From JAPUEK01 sp963815355 (lineage in GTDB: Bacteria > Pseudomonadota > Alphaproteobacteria > Rhodobacterales > Rhodobacteraceae), in NCBI GenBank assembly GCA_963815355.1, contig CAWFGJ010000006.1, positions 475,771 through 539,770 on the forward strand: DNA of 64,000 nucleotides, in the 5' to 3' direction. Shown one piece after another: positions 53,083-62,453 of this stretch. The notes beneath the pieces were generated by a model. The model saw nothing but the letters and a program-made list of their open reading frames with translations, was not told the origin of the DNA and did no database searches. The position numbers and the translations under genes were made by a program. Each line of letters starts with the position of its first letter. Position 1 is the stretch's first letter.

Positions 53083-53436
53083 ATGGCCCGCGTGACGGTT
53101 GAAGATTGCGTTGACAAGGTCCCGAACCGGTTCGAACTGGTAATGCTGGCCTCCCACCGTGCGCGGGAGATCCAGTCTGGTTCTTTGCCGACGGTTGATC
53201 GCGACAATGACAAGAATCCGGTCGTTGCCTTGCGTGAAATCGCCGAGGAAACACAGATCGCCTCTGCTCTGCGTGAGCGGATGATCGAAAGCCATCAGAC
53301 TCAGATTGAGGTTGATGAGCCGGAAGACGATCAGATGGCTTTGCTTATGTCGGGTGAAATTGACCGCCCGATGACGGACGACATGTCCGAGGAAAAGCTG
53401 CTGCGCGCCCTCATGGAAGCGCAAGGCGAACTCTGA
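53083..53436 (+). CDS. rpoZ: RNA polymerase omega subunit
   Basis: A 117-residue omega subunit. ARVTVEDCVDKVPNRFELV, ASHRAREI and NPVVALREIAEE are diagnostic. It aids assembly of the beta' subunit and contributes to the ppGpp site. The acidic C-terminal tail is usual in alphaproteobacteria. It precedes the RelA/SpoT homologue, a conserved pairing that links ppGpp synthesis and response. Confidence 0.96.
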   Translation: MARVTVEDCVDKVPNRFELVMLASHRAREIQSGSLPTVDRDNDKNPVVALREIAEETQIASALRERMIESHQTQIEVDEPEDDQMALLMSGEIDRPMTDDMSEEKLLRALMEAQGEL

Positions 53437-53461
53437 CCCCGAAAGGGCGCGTGGGGCGGTG

Positions 53462-55603
53462 ATGATCGACGTTGAAGACCTCATCGCCCTGGTTCGCAAT
53501 TACAATCCGCGCAGCAATGCTGACCTGATCCGTCGGGCCTATTCCTATGGCCTGCAGATGCATGAGGGCCAGATGCGCAAATCGGGTGAGCCGTATTTCA
53601 CCCACCCCGTCGCGGTCGCAGCGATTCTGACCGAACAGCAGCTGGATGATGCCACCATCATCACCGCCCTGTTGCACGACACCATCGAAGATACCAAATC
53701 CACCTACACCGAAATCCAGCGCCTGTTTGGCGATGAGGTTGCCGAACTGGTGGATGGGGTCACAAAGCTGACCAACCTGCAACTTGGCTCCACCGAAAGC
53801 CAGCAGGCCGAAAACTTCCGCAAGCTGTTCATGGCCATGTCCAAGGACCTGCGGGTTATTCTGGTCAAGCTGGGCGACCGTCTGCACAATATGCGCACCA
53901 TCCGGTCTATGAAGCCGGAAAAACAGGCCCAGAAGGCCCGCGAGACCATGGAAATCTATGCGCCGCTTGCGGGCCGCATGGGTATGCAGTGGATGCGCGA
54001 AGAACTGGAAGACCTGTCCTTCAAGGTGATGAACCCCGAGGCGCGCAATTCCATCATCCGCCGCTTCCTGACCCTGCAGCGCGAAGCGGGCGATGTCGTT
54101 CACAAGATCACCAACGACATCCGCACCGAACTGGAAAAGGTCCAGATAGAGGCGGACGTCTATGGCCGCGCGAAAAAGCCCTATTCGATCTGGCGCAAGA
54201 TGCAGGAAAAGGATCTCGCCTTTTCCCGCCTGTCCGACATCTACGGCTTTCGGGTCATCTGCGGCTCTGTCGCCGATTGCTACCGGATTCTGGGTGTGAT
54301 CCACCAACGCTGGCGCGCGGTGCCGGGGCGGTTCAAAGACTACATCAGCCAGCCGAAAACCAACGGCTACCGCTCGATACACACAACTGTGTCAGGCCGT
54401 GACGGCAAGCGGGTCGAGGTGCAGATCCGCACCCGTGAGATGCACGAAGTGGCCGAGGCCGGGGTCGCCGCCCATTGGTCCTACCGCGAAGGCGTGCGCG
54501 CCAAAAACCCCTTCGCCGTCGATCCCGCCAAGTGGATCGCGGGCCTGACCGAACGGCTCGACGAAGGCGATCACGGCGAGTTTCTGGAAAACGTCAAGCT
54601 TGAGATGTATTCCGATCAGGTCTTTTGCTTCACGCCCAAGGGCGATGTCATCCAGTTGCCGCGCGGCGCCACGCCGCTGGATTACGCCTATGCCATCCAC
54701 ACCCGCATCGGCAATTCCTGCGTCTCGGCAAAGGTGGACGGCATCCGCGTGCCGCTGTGGACCCGCCTGAAAAACGGCCAGTCGGTGGAAATCATCACCG
54801 CCGAGGGCCAGCGCCCGCAGGCAAGCTGGATCGACATCGTCACCACGGGCCGGGCAAAAGCCGCCATCCGCCGCTCATTGCGCGAAGAGGATCGCGGCCG
54901 TTTCGTGCGGCTTGGTCAGGAACTTGCCCGCTCGGCTTTTGAACATGTCGGCAAGAAATGCACGGACAAGGCGCTGCGCACCGCCGCCAAAATGCTGGGC
55001 GTGCCGGATGAGAACGAATTGCTGGCGCAGCTTGGCTCGGCCGAGATCACCGCGCGCAAGGTGGTGGAAACCCTCTATCCCGAACTGGCCGTGGCTGGCA
55101 CGGAAGAGGTGGACTCCGCCCGCCCCGTCGCGGGCCTGACCGCCGATCAAAGCTTCCGTCGCGCGCCCTGCTGCCAGCCCCTGCCGGGTGAGCGAATCGT
55201 CGGCATCACCTATCGCGGTCAGGGCGTCGTGATCCACGCCATCGACTGCCCCGCCCTTGTTGAGTTTGAAGAACAACCCAACCGCTGGGTGGACCTGCAT
55301 TGGCACGCCGGGCGTCACAAGGCGGTGAACTCGGTTGCGCTGGAATTGACCATATCGAACGATGCGGGCGTGCTTGGGCGGATATGCACCTTGATCGGTG
55401 AGCAGAAGGCCAATATCTCGGACCTGCGGTTCACCGAGCGCAAACCGGACTTCTATCGGTTGATCGTGGATGTCGAACTGCGCAACGTCGAACACCTGCA
55501 CATGGTCATGACCGCGCTTGAGGCGGAAACGGATGTGGCGCAGGTGTCCCGTCATCGGGATGTAACGCGGAAACCTCAGAGTAACGGGGCAGCAAAGGAA
55601 TAG
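53462..55603 (+). CDS. rsh: Bifunctional (p)ppGpp synthetase/hydrolase (RelA/SpoT homologue)
   Basis: A ~713-residue Rsh. The hydrolase HD motif LLHDTIEDT is intact (residues ~68-76), so hydrolysis is expected; the synthetase region has KPYSIWRKMQ and LSDIYGFRVI. A TGS domain (FCFTPKGDVIQLPRGATPLDYAYAIHT) and a C-terminal ACT domain (ISNDAGVLGRICTLIGEQKANI) follow. ATG 53462 or the GTG just before it could serve as start. Confidence 0.96.
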   Translation: MIDVEDLIALVRNYNPRSNADLIRRAYSYGLQMHEGQMRKSGEPYFTHPVAVAAILTEQQLDDATIITALLHDTIEDTKSTYTEIQRLFGDEVAELVDGVTKLTNLQLGSTESQQAENFRKLFMAMSKDLRVILVKLGDRLHNMRTIRSMKPEKQAQKARETMEIYAPLAGRMGMQWMREELEDLSFKVMNPEARNSIIRRFLTLQREAGDVVHKITNDIRTELEKVQIEADVYGRAKKPYSIWRKMQEKDLAFSRLSDIYGFRVICGSVADCYRILGVIHQRWRAVPGRFKDYISQPKTNGYRSIHTTVSGRDGKRVEVQIRTREMHEVAEAGVAAHWSYREGVRAKNPFAVDPAKWIAGLTERLDEGDHGEFLENVKLEMYSDQVFCFTPKGDVIQLPRGATPLDYAYAIHTRIGNSCVSAKVDGIRVPLWTRLKNGQSVEIITAEGQRPQASWIDIVTTGRAKAAIRRSLREEDRGRFVRLGQELARSAFEHVGKKCTDKALRTAAKMLGVPDENELLAQLGSAEITARKVVETLYPELAVAGTEEVDSARPVAGLTADQSFRRAPCCQPLPGERIVGITYRGQGVVIHAIDCPALVEFEEQPNRWVDLHWHAGRHKAVNSVALELTISNDAGVLGRICTLIGEQKANISDLRFTERKPDFYRLIVDVELRNVEHLHMVMTALEAETDVAQVSRHRDVTRKPQSNGAAKE

Positions 55604-55609
55604 GCGAAG

Positions 55610-56311
55610 GTGGTCTTTAAAAGACGCGAACCTCTGGGCTGGCTCGCGTGGATGCGCGAAATGGTCTACCCCAAGGGCGGCTTTCGTCGCGCGACGCGCT
55701 ATGTCATCCACCGGATGAGCCGCTTGCCGGATGAGCCGCACCGAATCGCACGCGGCATTTTCGCCGGGTCGCTGATCGGCTTTCTGCCTCTGCCGGGTCT
55801 GCAATTCGTCGCCGCTTGGGCTGCGGCCCGTCTGATGCGCGGCAATGTGCTGGCAGCCCTTCTGGGCACCTTCAACACCAACCCGCTGACCACCCCATTC
55901 TTTGCCGTGTTTGCGATGACCCTTGGCCACTGGCTTTTGGGCGTGCAGATGCCGCTGACCGCCGATGGCATCGGTCGCGCCTTTGGCTATGCCGGGCGCG
56001 ATTTGTGGCGCAATTTCATGGCGATTTTTACCGAAGACACCATGCACTGGGGTGGGCTGCTGCGCTTTTGGCACGACATCTACCTGCCCTATTTCATCGG
56101 CGCGCTGCTGCCCGGTATTTTCCTGTCGCTGATCGGCTACTACATCACCATTCCGATCGTGCAGGCCTACCAGAAATCCCGTGCCGCCAAGGCAGATGAA
56201 CGGCGCGAACGGCGCGGCAGCCTGCGCAAGACGATCTCGGATGCCAAAGCGCGGATCAAGGCGCGCAAAGATCACCACGGCGGGGATGACGACGGCTCTG
56301 CCGCGCCCTAA
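55610..56311 (+). CDS. DUF2062 membrane protein
   Basis: A 233-residue protein starting at GTG 55610. RIARGIFAGSLIGFLPLPGLQF and GTFNTNPLTTPFFAVF are the DUF2062 signature, with three or four membrane segments. The Lys/Arg-rich C-terminus (RRERRGSLRKTISDAKARI) is cytoplasmic. Function unknown, but it is a fixed member of the rsh-pdxJ block. It begins 6 bp after rsh. Confidence 0.9.
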   Translation: MVFKRREPLGWLAWMREMVYPKGGFRRATRYVIHRMSRLPDEPHRIARGIFAGSLIGFLPLPGLQFVAAWAAARLMRGNVLAALLGTFNTNPLTTPFFAVFAMTLGHWLLGVQMPLTADGIGRAFGYAGRDLWRNFMAIFTEDTMHWGGLLRFWHDIYLPYFIGALLPGIFLSLIGYYITIPIVQAYQKSRAAKADERRERRGSLRKTISDAKARIKARKDHHGGDDDGSAAP

Positions 56312-56339
56312 GCTGCGCCAAGCAACAAGGACGACGCAG

Positions 56340-57107
56340 ATGACGACACCCACCTTTTCTTCCGCCCGCCAACGCCTTGGCGTGAACATCGACCACGTGG
56401 CCACCGTCCGCAACGCCCGCGGCTCGGTCTGGCCCGATCCCCTGCGCGCCGCCCTGTTGGCCGAAGCAGCCGGGGCCGACGGCATCACCGCCCACCTGCG
56501 CGAAGACCGCCGCCACATCCGCGACGCCGATATAGAGGCGCTGGTGGCAGGCATCGGCATTCCGCTGAACTTCGAATGCGCCGCCACCGCCGAGATGCAG
56601 GCCCTTGCCCTGCGGCTTGTGCCCCATGCCGTCTGCCTCGTGCCCGAAAAGCGCGAGGAACGCACCACCGAGGGCGGTCTGGACGTGGCGGGCGATGAGG
56701 CGCGGCTGGCCGACTACATCGCCCCCCTGCGCGATGCGGGCTGCCGGGTGTCCATGTTCATCAGCCACGATCCCCGCCAGATAGAGGCCTCAGCCCGCAT
56801 CGGCGCCGCCGTGGTGGAACTGCACACCGGGCTTTATTCCGAACTCCACGCCGAAGGGCTGATCTCGCAGGCCGATGCGGAACTCTGGGCGCTGCGCAAG
56901 GGCGCGGCACTGGCCCATTCGTTGGGCCTAGAGGTGCACGCCGGGCACGGGCTGACCTATGACAACGTCGCCCCCGTGGCCGCCATGCCCGAGGTGCGGG
57001 AACTGAACATCGGGCATTTCCTGATCGGTGAGGCGATCTATCTTGGCCTCGGCCCCGCGATAGAGGAAATGCGCCGCCGCATGGATAACGCAAGGATATC
57101 TCCATGA
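56340..57107 (+). CDS. pdxJ: Pyridoxine 5'-phosphate synthase
   Basis: A 255-residue TIM-barrel enzyme that makes pyridoxine 5'-phosphate from DXP and aminoacetone phosphate. RLGVNIDHVATVRNARG, ITAHLREDRRHI, FECAAT, VCLVPEKREE and HAGHGLTYDN are diagnostic, with catalytic Glu and His intact. I start at ATG 56340. A damaged mirror copy lies at 62450-63160. Confidence 0.97.
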   Translation: MTTPTFSSARQRLGVNIDHVATVRNARGSVWPDPLRAALLAEAAGADGITAHLREDRRHIRDADIEALVAGIGIPLNFECAATAEMQALALRLVPHAVCLVPEKREERTTEGGLDVAGDEARLADYIAPLRDAGCRVSMFISHDPRQIEASARIGAAVVELHTGLYSELHAEGLISQADAELWALRKGAALAHSLGLEVHAGHGLTYDNVAPVAAMPEVRELNIGHFLIGEAIYLGLGPAIEEMRRRMDNARISP

Positions 57108-57589
57108 CCGCAAGAACCGGTGTTCTGGCCACTACGCTGTTGCCCGCCCTGCTGTTGCTTGCGGGCTCCGCCGCGGCTCAATCCTTGCCGGCCGCCAGCC
57201 TTGCCCCCTGTGACGACTGGCGCAGCTCGGTGCAGGCCATTGCCGAACCTTGGGAGGACAACACCCGCCTTTTCGCGGATGGAGAGGTCCGCCTGACGGT
57301 CATCGACACGGGGGAACCGGCGGCAGGCTCGTTCTTTCTGCTGATCCTTTCGCCGCCCTATGACGAAGAGGCGGGCGGGCGTCAGTGCCGCGTTCTGTCG
57401 CTGGATGAGACGATGGGCTTTGCCGGCCTGACGCTCAAATCCGCGACGGCGCAGTATGATCCGGCCAGCGGCCTTACGGTAACCATCCCCGCAACGCGCT
57501 GGCTGCCCGAGACTGACAGCTACACCGACGCCACGCTTTCGGTCACACTGAACCAGTCCGATGGGGCGATTCAGGCCAAGCTGGATTGA
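57104..57589 (+). CDS. Exported hypothetical protein between pdxJ and acpS
   Basis: A 161-residue protein with a clear signal peptide (VLATTLLPALLLLAGSAAA-Q). The mature ~135 residues have two Cys (PCDDW, RQCRV) that may pair, and no domain I recognise. ATG overlaps the pdxJ stop by 4 bp. A frameshifted mirror copy lies at 61970-62453. Confidence 0.8.
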   Translation: MTARTGVLATTLLPALLLLAGSAAAQSLPAASLAPCDDWRSSVQAIAEPWEDNTRLFADGEVRLTVIDTGEPAAGSFFLLILSPPYDEEAGGRQCRVLSLDETMGFAGLTLKSATAQYDPASGLTVTIPATRWLPETDSYTDATLSVTLNQSDGAIQAKLD

Positions 57590-57593
57590 CCGC

Positions 57594-58013
57594 ATGATCC
57601 TCGGCATCGGCAGCGACCTGTGCAACATCGAACGGATCGAGGCGACGCTGGCCCGCTTTGGCGACCGGTTCCTCAACCGGGTGTTCACCGAACGCGAACA
57701 GCGCAAGGCCCAAAGCCGCCCGCGCGCCGTTGCTGCCACCTATGCCAAACGCTGGGCCGCCAAAGAGGCCTGCTCCAAGGCGCTGGGCACCGGTCTGCGG
57801 ATGGGCATCTCGTGGAAGGACATGGCGGTGACCAACCTGCGCACCGGCCAACCCGTCATGCAATTGACCGGCTGGGCGGCTGAACGGCTGGCCAGCCTGA
57901 CCCCCCCCGGCCATGAGGCGGTGATCCATGTCACCCTGACCGATGACCACCCTTGGGCGCAGGCCTTTGTGGTGATCGAAGCCCGCCCTATTCCGCCGCA
58001 GCAAACCAGCTGA
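57594..58013 (+). CDS. acpS: Holo-[acyl-carrier-protein] synthase
   Basis: A 139-residue AcpS that transfers 4'-phosphopantetheine to ACP. MILGIGSDLCNIERIE supplies the Mg-binding Asp and KRWAAKEACSKALGTG the catalytic Glu. I start at ATG 57594. A run of eight C at 57901-57908 is intact here but is seven in the mirror copy. Confidence 0.95.
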   Translation: MILGIGSDLCNIERIEATLARFGDRFLNRVFTEREQRKAQSRPRAVAATYAKRWAAKEACSKALGTGLRMGISWKDMAVTNLRTGQPVMQLTGWAAERLASLTPPGHEAVIHVTLTDDHPWAQAFVVIEARPIPPQQTS

Positions 58014-58072
58014 ACTTGACTCCGACCCGACCCGCGCGCATGAAGCGCCCGATCCATCAAAAGGCGTTACCC

Positions 58073-58861
58073 ATGGCCAGCAAGGCAAAAACCGAAAGCG
58101 GCATCGTCGAGACCATCAAAACCGTGGTCTGGGCCTTGGTGATTGCGGGTGTCTTCCGCACCCTGTTTTTCCAACCGTTCTGGATTCCGTCGGAATCGAT
58201 GAAATCCACCCTGCTGATCGGTGACTTCGTTTTCGTCAACAAGATGGCCTATGGCTATTCCAAATTCTCCTGCCCCTTCGGCCTCTGCCCGATCACGGGC
58301 CGCATCCTGTTCTCCGAACCCGAGCGTGGTGACGTGATCGTGTTCCGCCACCCCGTCAACGGGTCGGATTTCGTGAAACGGCTGATCGGCCTGCCGGGCG
58401 ACACGGTGCAGGTCAAGAACGGCATCCTGTTCCTGAACGGCGCCGAAGTGCCGCAAACCCCCGATGGCATCTTCACCGAGGTCAAGGAACCGCAGGGCCC
58501 GATGGGCAACCAGCCGCGCTGCGCCAATGACCCCGTGGGCCTTGGTGCCATTTGCGAGCGCCCCCGCGCCATTGAAACCCTGCCGGGCGGTCGCCAGCAC
58601 AGCGTGCTTAACATCGAAGATGATGGCTTTGCCGACAACACCGATGTCTTCACCGTGCCGCCGGGCCAATACTTCTTCATGGGCGACAACCGCGACAACA
58701 GCCAGGACAGCCGCTTTTCGCAAGCCGTCGGCGGCGTGGGCTTTGTTCCGGCGGAAAATCTTATCGGTCGTGCGGACCGGGTGATTTTCTCTTCTGCGGG
58801 CAGCTCGATGCTGTATTTCTGGACGTGGCGGATGGACCGCTTCTTTGAGGCTGTGAAATGA
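58073..58861 (+). CDS. lepB: Signal peptidase I
   Basis: A 262-residue S26 peptidase. One membrane helix (~11-33) is followed by the catalytic Ser42 in PSESM. The general-base Lys is in DFVKRLIGLPGD, and GDNRDNSQDSR is the third box. It cleaves signal peptides on the periplasmic face. ATG 58073 is preferred; ATG 58040 is also in frame. Its mirror copy at 60699-61487 encodes the same protein. Confidence 0.96.
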   Translation: MASKAKTESGIVETIKTVVWALVIAGVFRTLFFQPFWIPSESMKSTLLIGDFVFVNKMAYGYSKFSCPFGLCPITGRILFSEPERGDVIVFRHPVNGSDFVKRLIGLPGDTVQVKNGILFLNGAEVPQTPDGIFTEVKEPQGPMGNQPRCANDPVGLGAICERPRAIETLPGGRQHSVLNIEDDGFADNTDVFTVPPGQYFFMGDNRDNSQDSRFSQAVGGVGFVPAENLIGRADRVIFSSAGSSMLYFWTWRMDRFFEAVK

Positions 58862-58871
58862 GCGAGGGCGC

Positions 58872-59561
58872 GTGAGGCTGTCGGCCGAAACCAAAGCATT
58901 CGAGGCCCGCATCGGGCACATGTTTCGTCAGCCCGCGCTGCTTGCGCGGGCTGTCACGCATTCGTCGATCTCGTCCACCACCCGGCCTGACAACCAGCGG
59001 ATGGAGTTTCTGGGCGACCGCGTGCTGGGTCTGGTCATGGCCGAGGCCCTGCTCAGCGCTGATGGCAAAGCCAGCGAGGGCCAGCTTGCCCCGCGCTTTA
59101 ACGCGCTTGTCCGCAAGGAAACCTGCGCCGAAGTCGCGCGTGAGATCAATCTGGGTGAGGTGCTGAAACTCGGTCGGTCTGAGATGATGTCAGGCGGGCG
59201 CCGCAAAGAGGCCCTGCTCGGTGACGCGCTGGAGGCGATCATTGCCGCCGTCTATCTCGACAGCGGTTTTGATGCCGCCCGCGCCCTGATACTGCGCCTT
59301 TGGGGCGACCGCATCAGTGCCGTCGAAGAAGACGCACGCGACCCCAAGACCAGCCTGCAGGAATGGGCCCAAGCCCGCTCCATGCCGCCCCCCACCTACA
59401 CCGAAACCGGGCGCGAAGGCCCGGATCACCAGCCGTTCTTTACGGTTGAGGTCAAAATTGCCAGCGGCGAGGCCGAAACCGCCCGCGCCGGATCGAAACG
59501 CGCCGCCGAACAAATGGCGGCCCGGGCCTTGCTGGCCCGGCTGGAGAATTCCCATGACTGA
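58872..59561 (+). CDS. rnc: Ribonuclease III
   Basis: A 229-residue RNase III from GTG 58872. The catalytic domain contains NQRMEFLGDRVLGL and GDALEAIIAAVYLDSG, and a dsRNA-binding domain follows (DPKTSLQEWAQA, GSKRAAEQMAARALL). It overlaps era by 8 bp, the usual arrangement. Mirror copy at 59999-60688. Confidence 0.96.
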   Translation: MRLSAETKAFEARIGHMFRQPALLARAVTHSSISSTTRPDNQRMEFLGDRVLGLVMAEALLSADGKASEGQLAPRFNALVRKETCAEVAREINLGEVLKLGRSEMMSGGRRKEALLGDALEAIIAAVYLDSGFDAARALILRLWGDRISAVEEDARDPKTSLQEWAQARSMPPPTYTETGREGPDHQPFFTVEVKIASGEAETARAGSKRAAEQMAARALLARLENSHD

Positions 59562-59758
59562 CACACCCGAAACCACCCCGACCCGCGACACCAGCGCCCC
59601 GACCCGCGCCGGATTTGTTGCCCTCATCGGTGAACCCAATGCCGGCAAATCGACGTTGCTGAACCGGATGGTTGGGGCCAAGGTCTCTATCGTCACGCAT
59701 AAGGTGCAGACCACCCGGACCCGTATCCGCGGCATCTGCATGGAAGGCAACGCCCAGA
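59554..59758 (+). CDS. era: GTPase Era, N-terminal fragment cut by the fold-back junction
   Basis: The first 68 codons of Era: G1 GEPNAGKST, the switch I region TTRTRIRG, then GNAQ. At 59759 the sequence turns into the reverse complement of era itself, so the rest is missing. Full-length Era is ~300 residues. Any longer ORF here is a chimera. Confidence 0.9.
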
Positions 59759-59801
59759 CGGCGACGCGGGCGAAACAGGCCGGGCGTGTCGACAAAGACG
59801 A
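59759..59801. other. Asymmetric 43-bp centre of the fold-back
   Basis: On the minus strand this encodes VFVDTPGLFRPRR, the genuine continuation of Era after GNAQ. The left arm lacks it. So the minus-strand reading ran 43 bp further into era before switching to the complementary strand. Confidence 0.85.
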
Positions 59802-60006
59802 TCTGGGCGTTGCCTTCCATGCAGATGCCGCGGATACGGGTCCGGGTGGTCTGCACCTTATGCGTGACGATAGAGACCTTGGCCCCAACCATCCGGTTCA
59901 GCAACGTCGATTTGCCGGCATTGGGTTCACCGATGAGGGCAACAAATCCGGCGCGGGTCGGGGCGCTGGTGTCGCGGGTCGGGGTGGTTTCGGGTGTGTC
60001 AGTCAT
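59759..60006 (-). pseudogene. era: Mirror copy of era, N-terminal 82 codons
   Basis: Starts at 60006 and includes G1, switch I and the G3 box VDTPG, then runs into the fold. It is 14 codons longer than the left-arm fragment. Not an independent gene. Confidence 0.85.
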
Positions 60007-60688
60007 GGGAATTCTCCAGCCGGGCCAGCAAGGCCCGGGCCGCCATTTGTTCGGCGGCGCGTTTCGATCCGGCGCGGGCGGTTTCGGCCTCGCCGCTGGC
60101 AATTTTGACCTCAACCGTAAAGAACGGCTGGTGATCCGGGCCTTCGCGCCCGGTTTCGGTGTAGGTGGGGGGCGGCATGGAGCGGGCTTGGGCCCATTCC
60201 TGCAGGCTGGTCTTGGGGTCGCGTGCGTCTTCTTCGACGGCACTGATGCGGTCGCCCCAAAGGCGCAGTATCAGGGCGCGGGCGGCATCAAAACCGCTGT
60301 CGAGATAGACGGCGGCAATGATCGCCTCCAGCGCGTCACCGAGCAGGGCCTCTTTGCGGCGCCCGCCTGACATCATCTCAGACCGACCGAGTTTCAGCAC
60401 CTCACCCAGATTGATCTCACGCGCGACTTCGGCGCAGGTTTCCTTGCGGACAAGCGCGTTAAAGCGCGGGGCAAGCTGGCCCTCGCTGGCTTTGCCATCA
60501 GCGCTGAGCAGGGCCTCGGCCATGACCAGACCCAGCACGCGGTCGCCCAGAAACTCCATCCGCTGGTTGTCAGGCCGGGTGGTGGACGAGATCGACGAAT
60601 GCGTGACAGCCCGCGCAAGCAGCGCGGGCTGACGAAACATGTGCCCGATGCGGGCCTCGAATGCTTTGGTTTCGGCCGACAGCCTCAC
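59999..60688 (-). CDS. rnc: Mirror copy of rnc
   Basis: Identical 229-residue product to 58872-59561. Present only because of the inverted duplication, probably artefactual. Confidence 0.85.
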   Translation of the reverse strand: MRLSAETKAFEARIGHMFRQPALLARAVTHSSISSTTRPDNQRMEFLGDRVLGLVMAEALLSADGKASEGQLAPRFNALVRKETCAEVAREINLGEVLKLGRSEMMSGGRRKEALLGDALEAIIAAVYLDSGFDAARALILRLWGDRISAVEEDARDPKTSLQEWAQARSMPPPTYTETGREGPDHQPFFTVEVKIASGEAETARAGSKRAAEQMAARALLARLENSHD

Positions 60689-60698
60689 GCGCCCTCGC

Positions 60699-61487
60699 TC
60701 ATTTCACAGCCTCAAAGAAGCGGTCCATCCGCCACGTCCAGAAATACAGCATCGAGCTGCCCGCAGAAGAGAAAATCACCCGGTCCGCACGACCGATAAG
60801 ATTTTCCGCCGGAACAAAGCCCACGCCGCCGACGGCTTGCGAAAAGCGGCTGTCCTGGCTGTTGTCGCGGTTGTCGCCCATGAAGAAGTATTGGCCCGGC
60901 GGCACGGTGAAGACATCGGTGTTGTCGGCAAAGCCATCATCTTCGATGTTAAGCACGCTGTGCTGGCGACCGCCCGGCAGGGTTTCAATGGCGCGGGGGC
61001 GCTCGCAAATGGCACCAAGGCCCACGGGGTCATTGGCGCAGCGCGGCTGGTTGCCCATCGGGCCCTGCGGTTCCTTGACCTCGGTGAAGATGCCATCGGG
61101 GGTTTGCGGCACTTCGGCGCCGTTCAGGAACAGGATGCCGTTCTTGACCTGCACCGTGTCGCCCGGCAGGCCGATCAGCCGTTTCACGAAATCCGACCCG
61201 TTGACGGGGTGGCGGAACACGATCACGTCACCACGTTCGGGTTCGGAGAACAGGATGCGGCCCGTGATCGGGCAGAGGCCGAAGGGGCAGGAGAATTTGG
61301 AATAGCCATAGGCCATCTTGTTGACGAAAACGAAGTCACCGATCAGCAGGGTGGATTTCATCGATTCCGACGGAATCCAGAACGGTTGGAAAAACAGGGT
61401 GCGGAAGACACCCGCAATCACCAAGGCCCAGACCACGGTTTTGATGGTCTCGACGATGCCGCTTTCGGTTTTTGCCTTGCTGGCCAT
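60699..61487 (-). CDS. lepB: Mirror copy of lepB
   Basis: Same protein as 58073-58861. At least one silent base difference is visible (a GAG codon reads GAA). Probably artefactual. Confidence 0.85.
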   Translation of the reverse strand: MASKAKTESGIVETIKTVVWALVIAGVFRTLFFQPFWIPSESMKSTLLIGDFVFVNKMAYGYSKFSCPFGLCPITGRILFSEPERGDVIVFRHPVNGSDFVKRLIGLPGDTVQVKNGILFLNGAEVPQTPDGIFTEVKEPQGPMGNQPRCANDPVGLGAICERPRAIETLPGGRQHSVLNIEDDGFADNTDVFTVPPGQYFFMGDNRDNSQDSRFSQAVGGVGFVPAENLIGRADRVIFSSAGSSMLYFWTWRMDRFFEAVK

Positions 61488-61546
61488 GGGTAACGCCTTT
61501 TGATGGATCGGGCGCTTCATGCGCGCGGGTCGGGTCGGAGTCAAGT

Positions 61547-61965
61547 TCAGCTGGTTTGCTGCGGCGGAATAGGGCGGGCTTCGATCACCACAAAGGCCTG
61601 CGCCCAAGGGTGGTCATCGGTCAGGGTGACATGGATCACCGCCTCATGGCCGGGGGGGTCAGGCTGGCCAGCCGTTCAGCCGCCCAGCCGGTCAATTGCA
61701 TGACGGGTTGGCCGGTGCGCAGGTTGGTCACCGCCATGTCCTTCCACGAGATGCCCATCCGCAGACCGGTGCCCAGCGCCTTGGAGCAGGCCTCTTTGGC
61801 GGCCCAGCGTTTGGCATAGGTGGCAGCAACGGCGCGCGGGCGGCTTTGGGCCTTGCGCTGTTCGCGTTCGGTGAACACCCGGTTGAGGAACCGGTCGCCA
61901 AAGCGGGCCAGCGTCGCCTCGATCCGTTCGATGTTGCACAGGTCGCTGCCGATGCCGAGGATCAT
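61547..61965 (-). pseudogene. acpS: Mirror copy of acpS, frameshifted
   Basis: A run of seven G at 61652-61658 replaces eight in the left arm. The frame breaks after LASLTPP and ends early. It is a homopolymer-length error of the kind seen in uncorrected reads. Confidence 0.85.
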
Positions 61966-61969
61966 GCGG

Positions 61970-62453
61970 TCAATCCAGCTTGGCCTGAATTGCCCCATCG
62001 GACTGGTTCAGTGTGACCGAAAGCGTGGCGTCGGTGTAGCTGTCAGTCTCGGGCAGCCAGCGCGTTGCGGGGATGGTTACCGTAAGGCCGCTGGCCGGAT
62101 CATACTGCGCCGTCGCGGATTTGAGCGTCAGGCCGGCAAAGCCCATCGTCTCATCCAGCGACAGAACGCGGCACTGACGCCCGCCCGCCTCTTCGTCATA
62201 GGGCGGCGAAAGGATCAGCAGAAAGAACGAGCCTGCCGCCGGTTCCCCCGTGTCGATGACCGTCAGGCGGACCTCTCCATCCGCGAAAAGGCGGGTGTTG
62301 TCCTCCCAAGGTTCGGCAATGGCCTGCACCGAGCTGCGCCAGTCGTCACAGGGGGCAAGGCTGGCGGCCGGCAAGGATTGAGCCGCGGCGGAGCCCGCAA
62401 GCAACAGCAGGCGGGCAACAGCGTAGTGGCCAGACACCGGTTCTTGCGGTCAT
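61970..62453 (-). pseudogene. Mirror copy of the exported hypothetical gene, frameshifted
   Basis: Two single-base losses in the signal-peptide region (GGTGTTCTGG to GGTGTCTGG; CCCGCCCTG to CCCGCCTG) break the N-terminus. A G-to-A change near the 3' end is also visible. Confidence 0.8.

Noticed and set aside
53083..58861. Unusual gene order rpoZ-rsh-DUF2062-pdxJ-acpS-lepB
   Set aside because: This is the normal conserved order in Rhodobacterales and related alphaproteobacteria.
59317..60243. Two 263-codon ORFs across the fold, one on each strand
   Set aside because: They fuse era with its own reverse complement at the junction. The near-identical sequence on both strands is a direct result of the palindrome.
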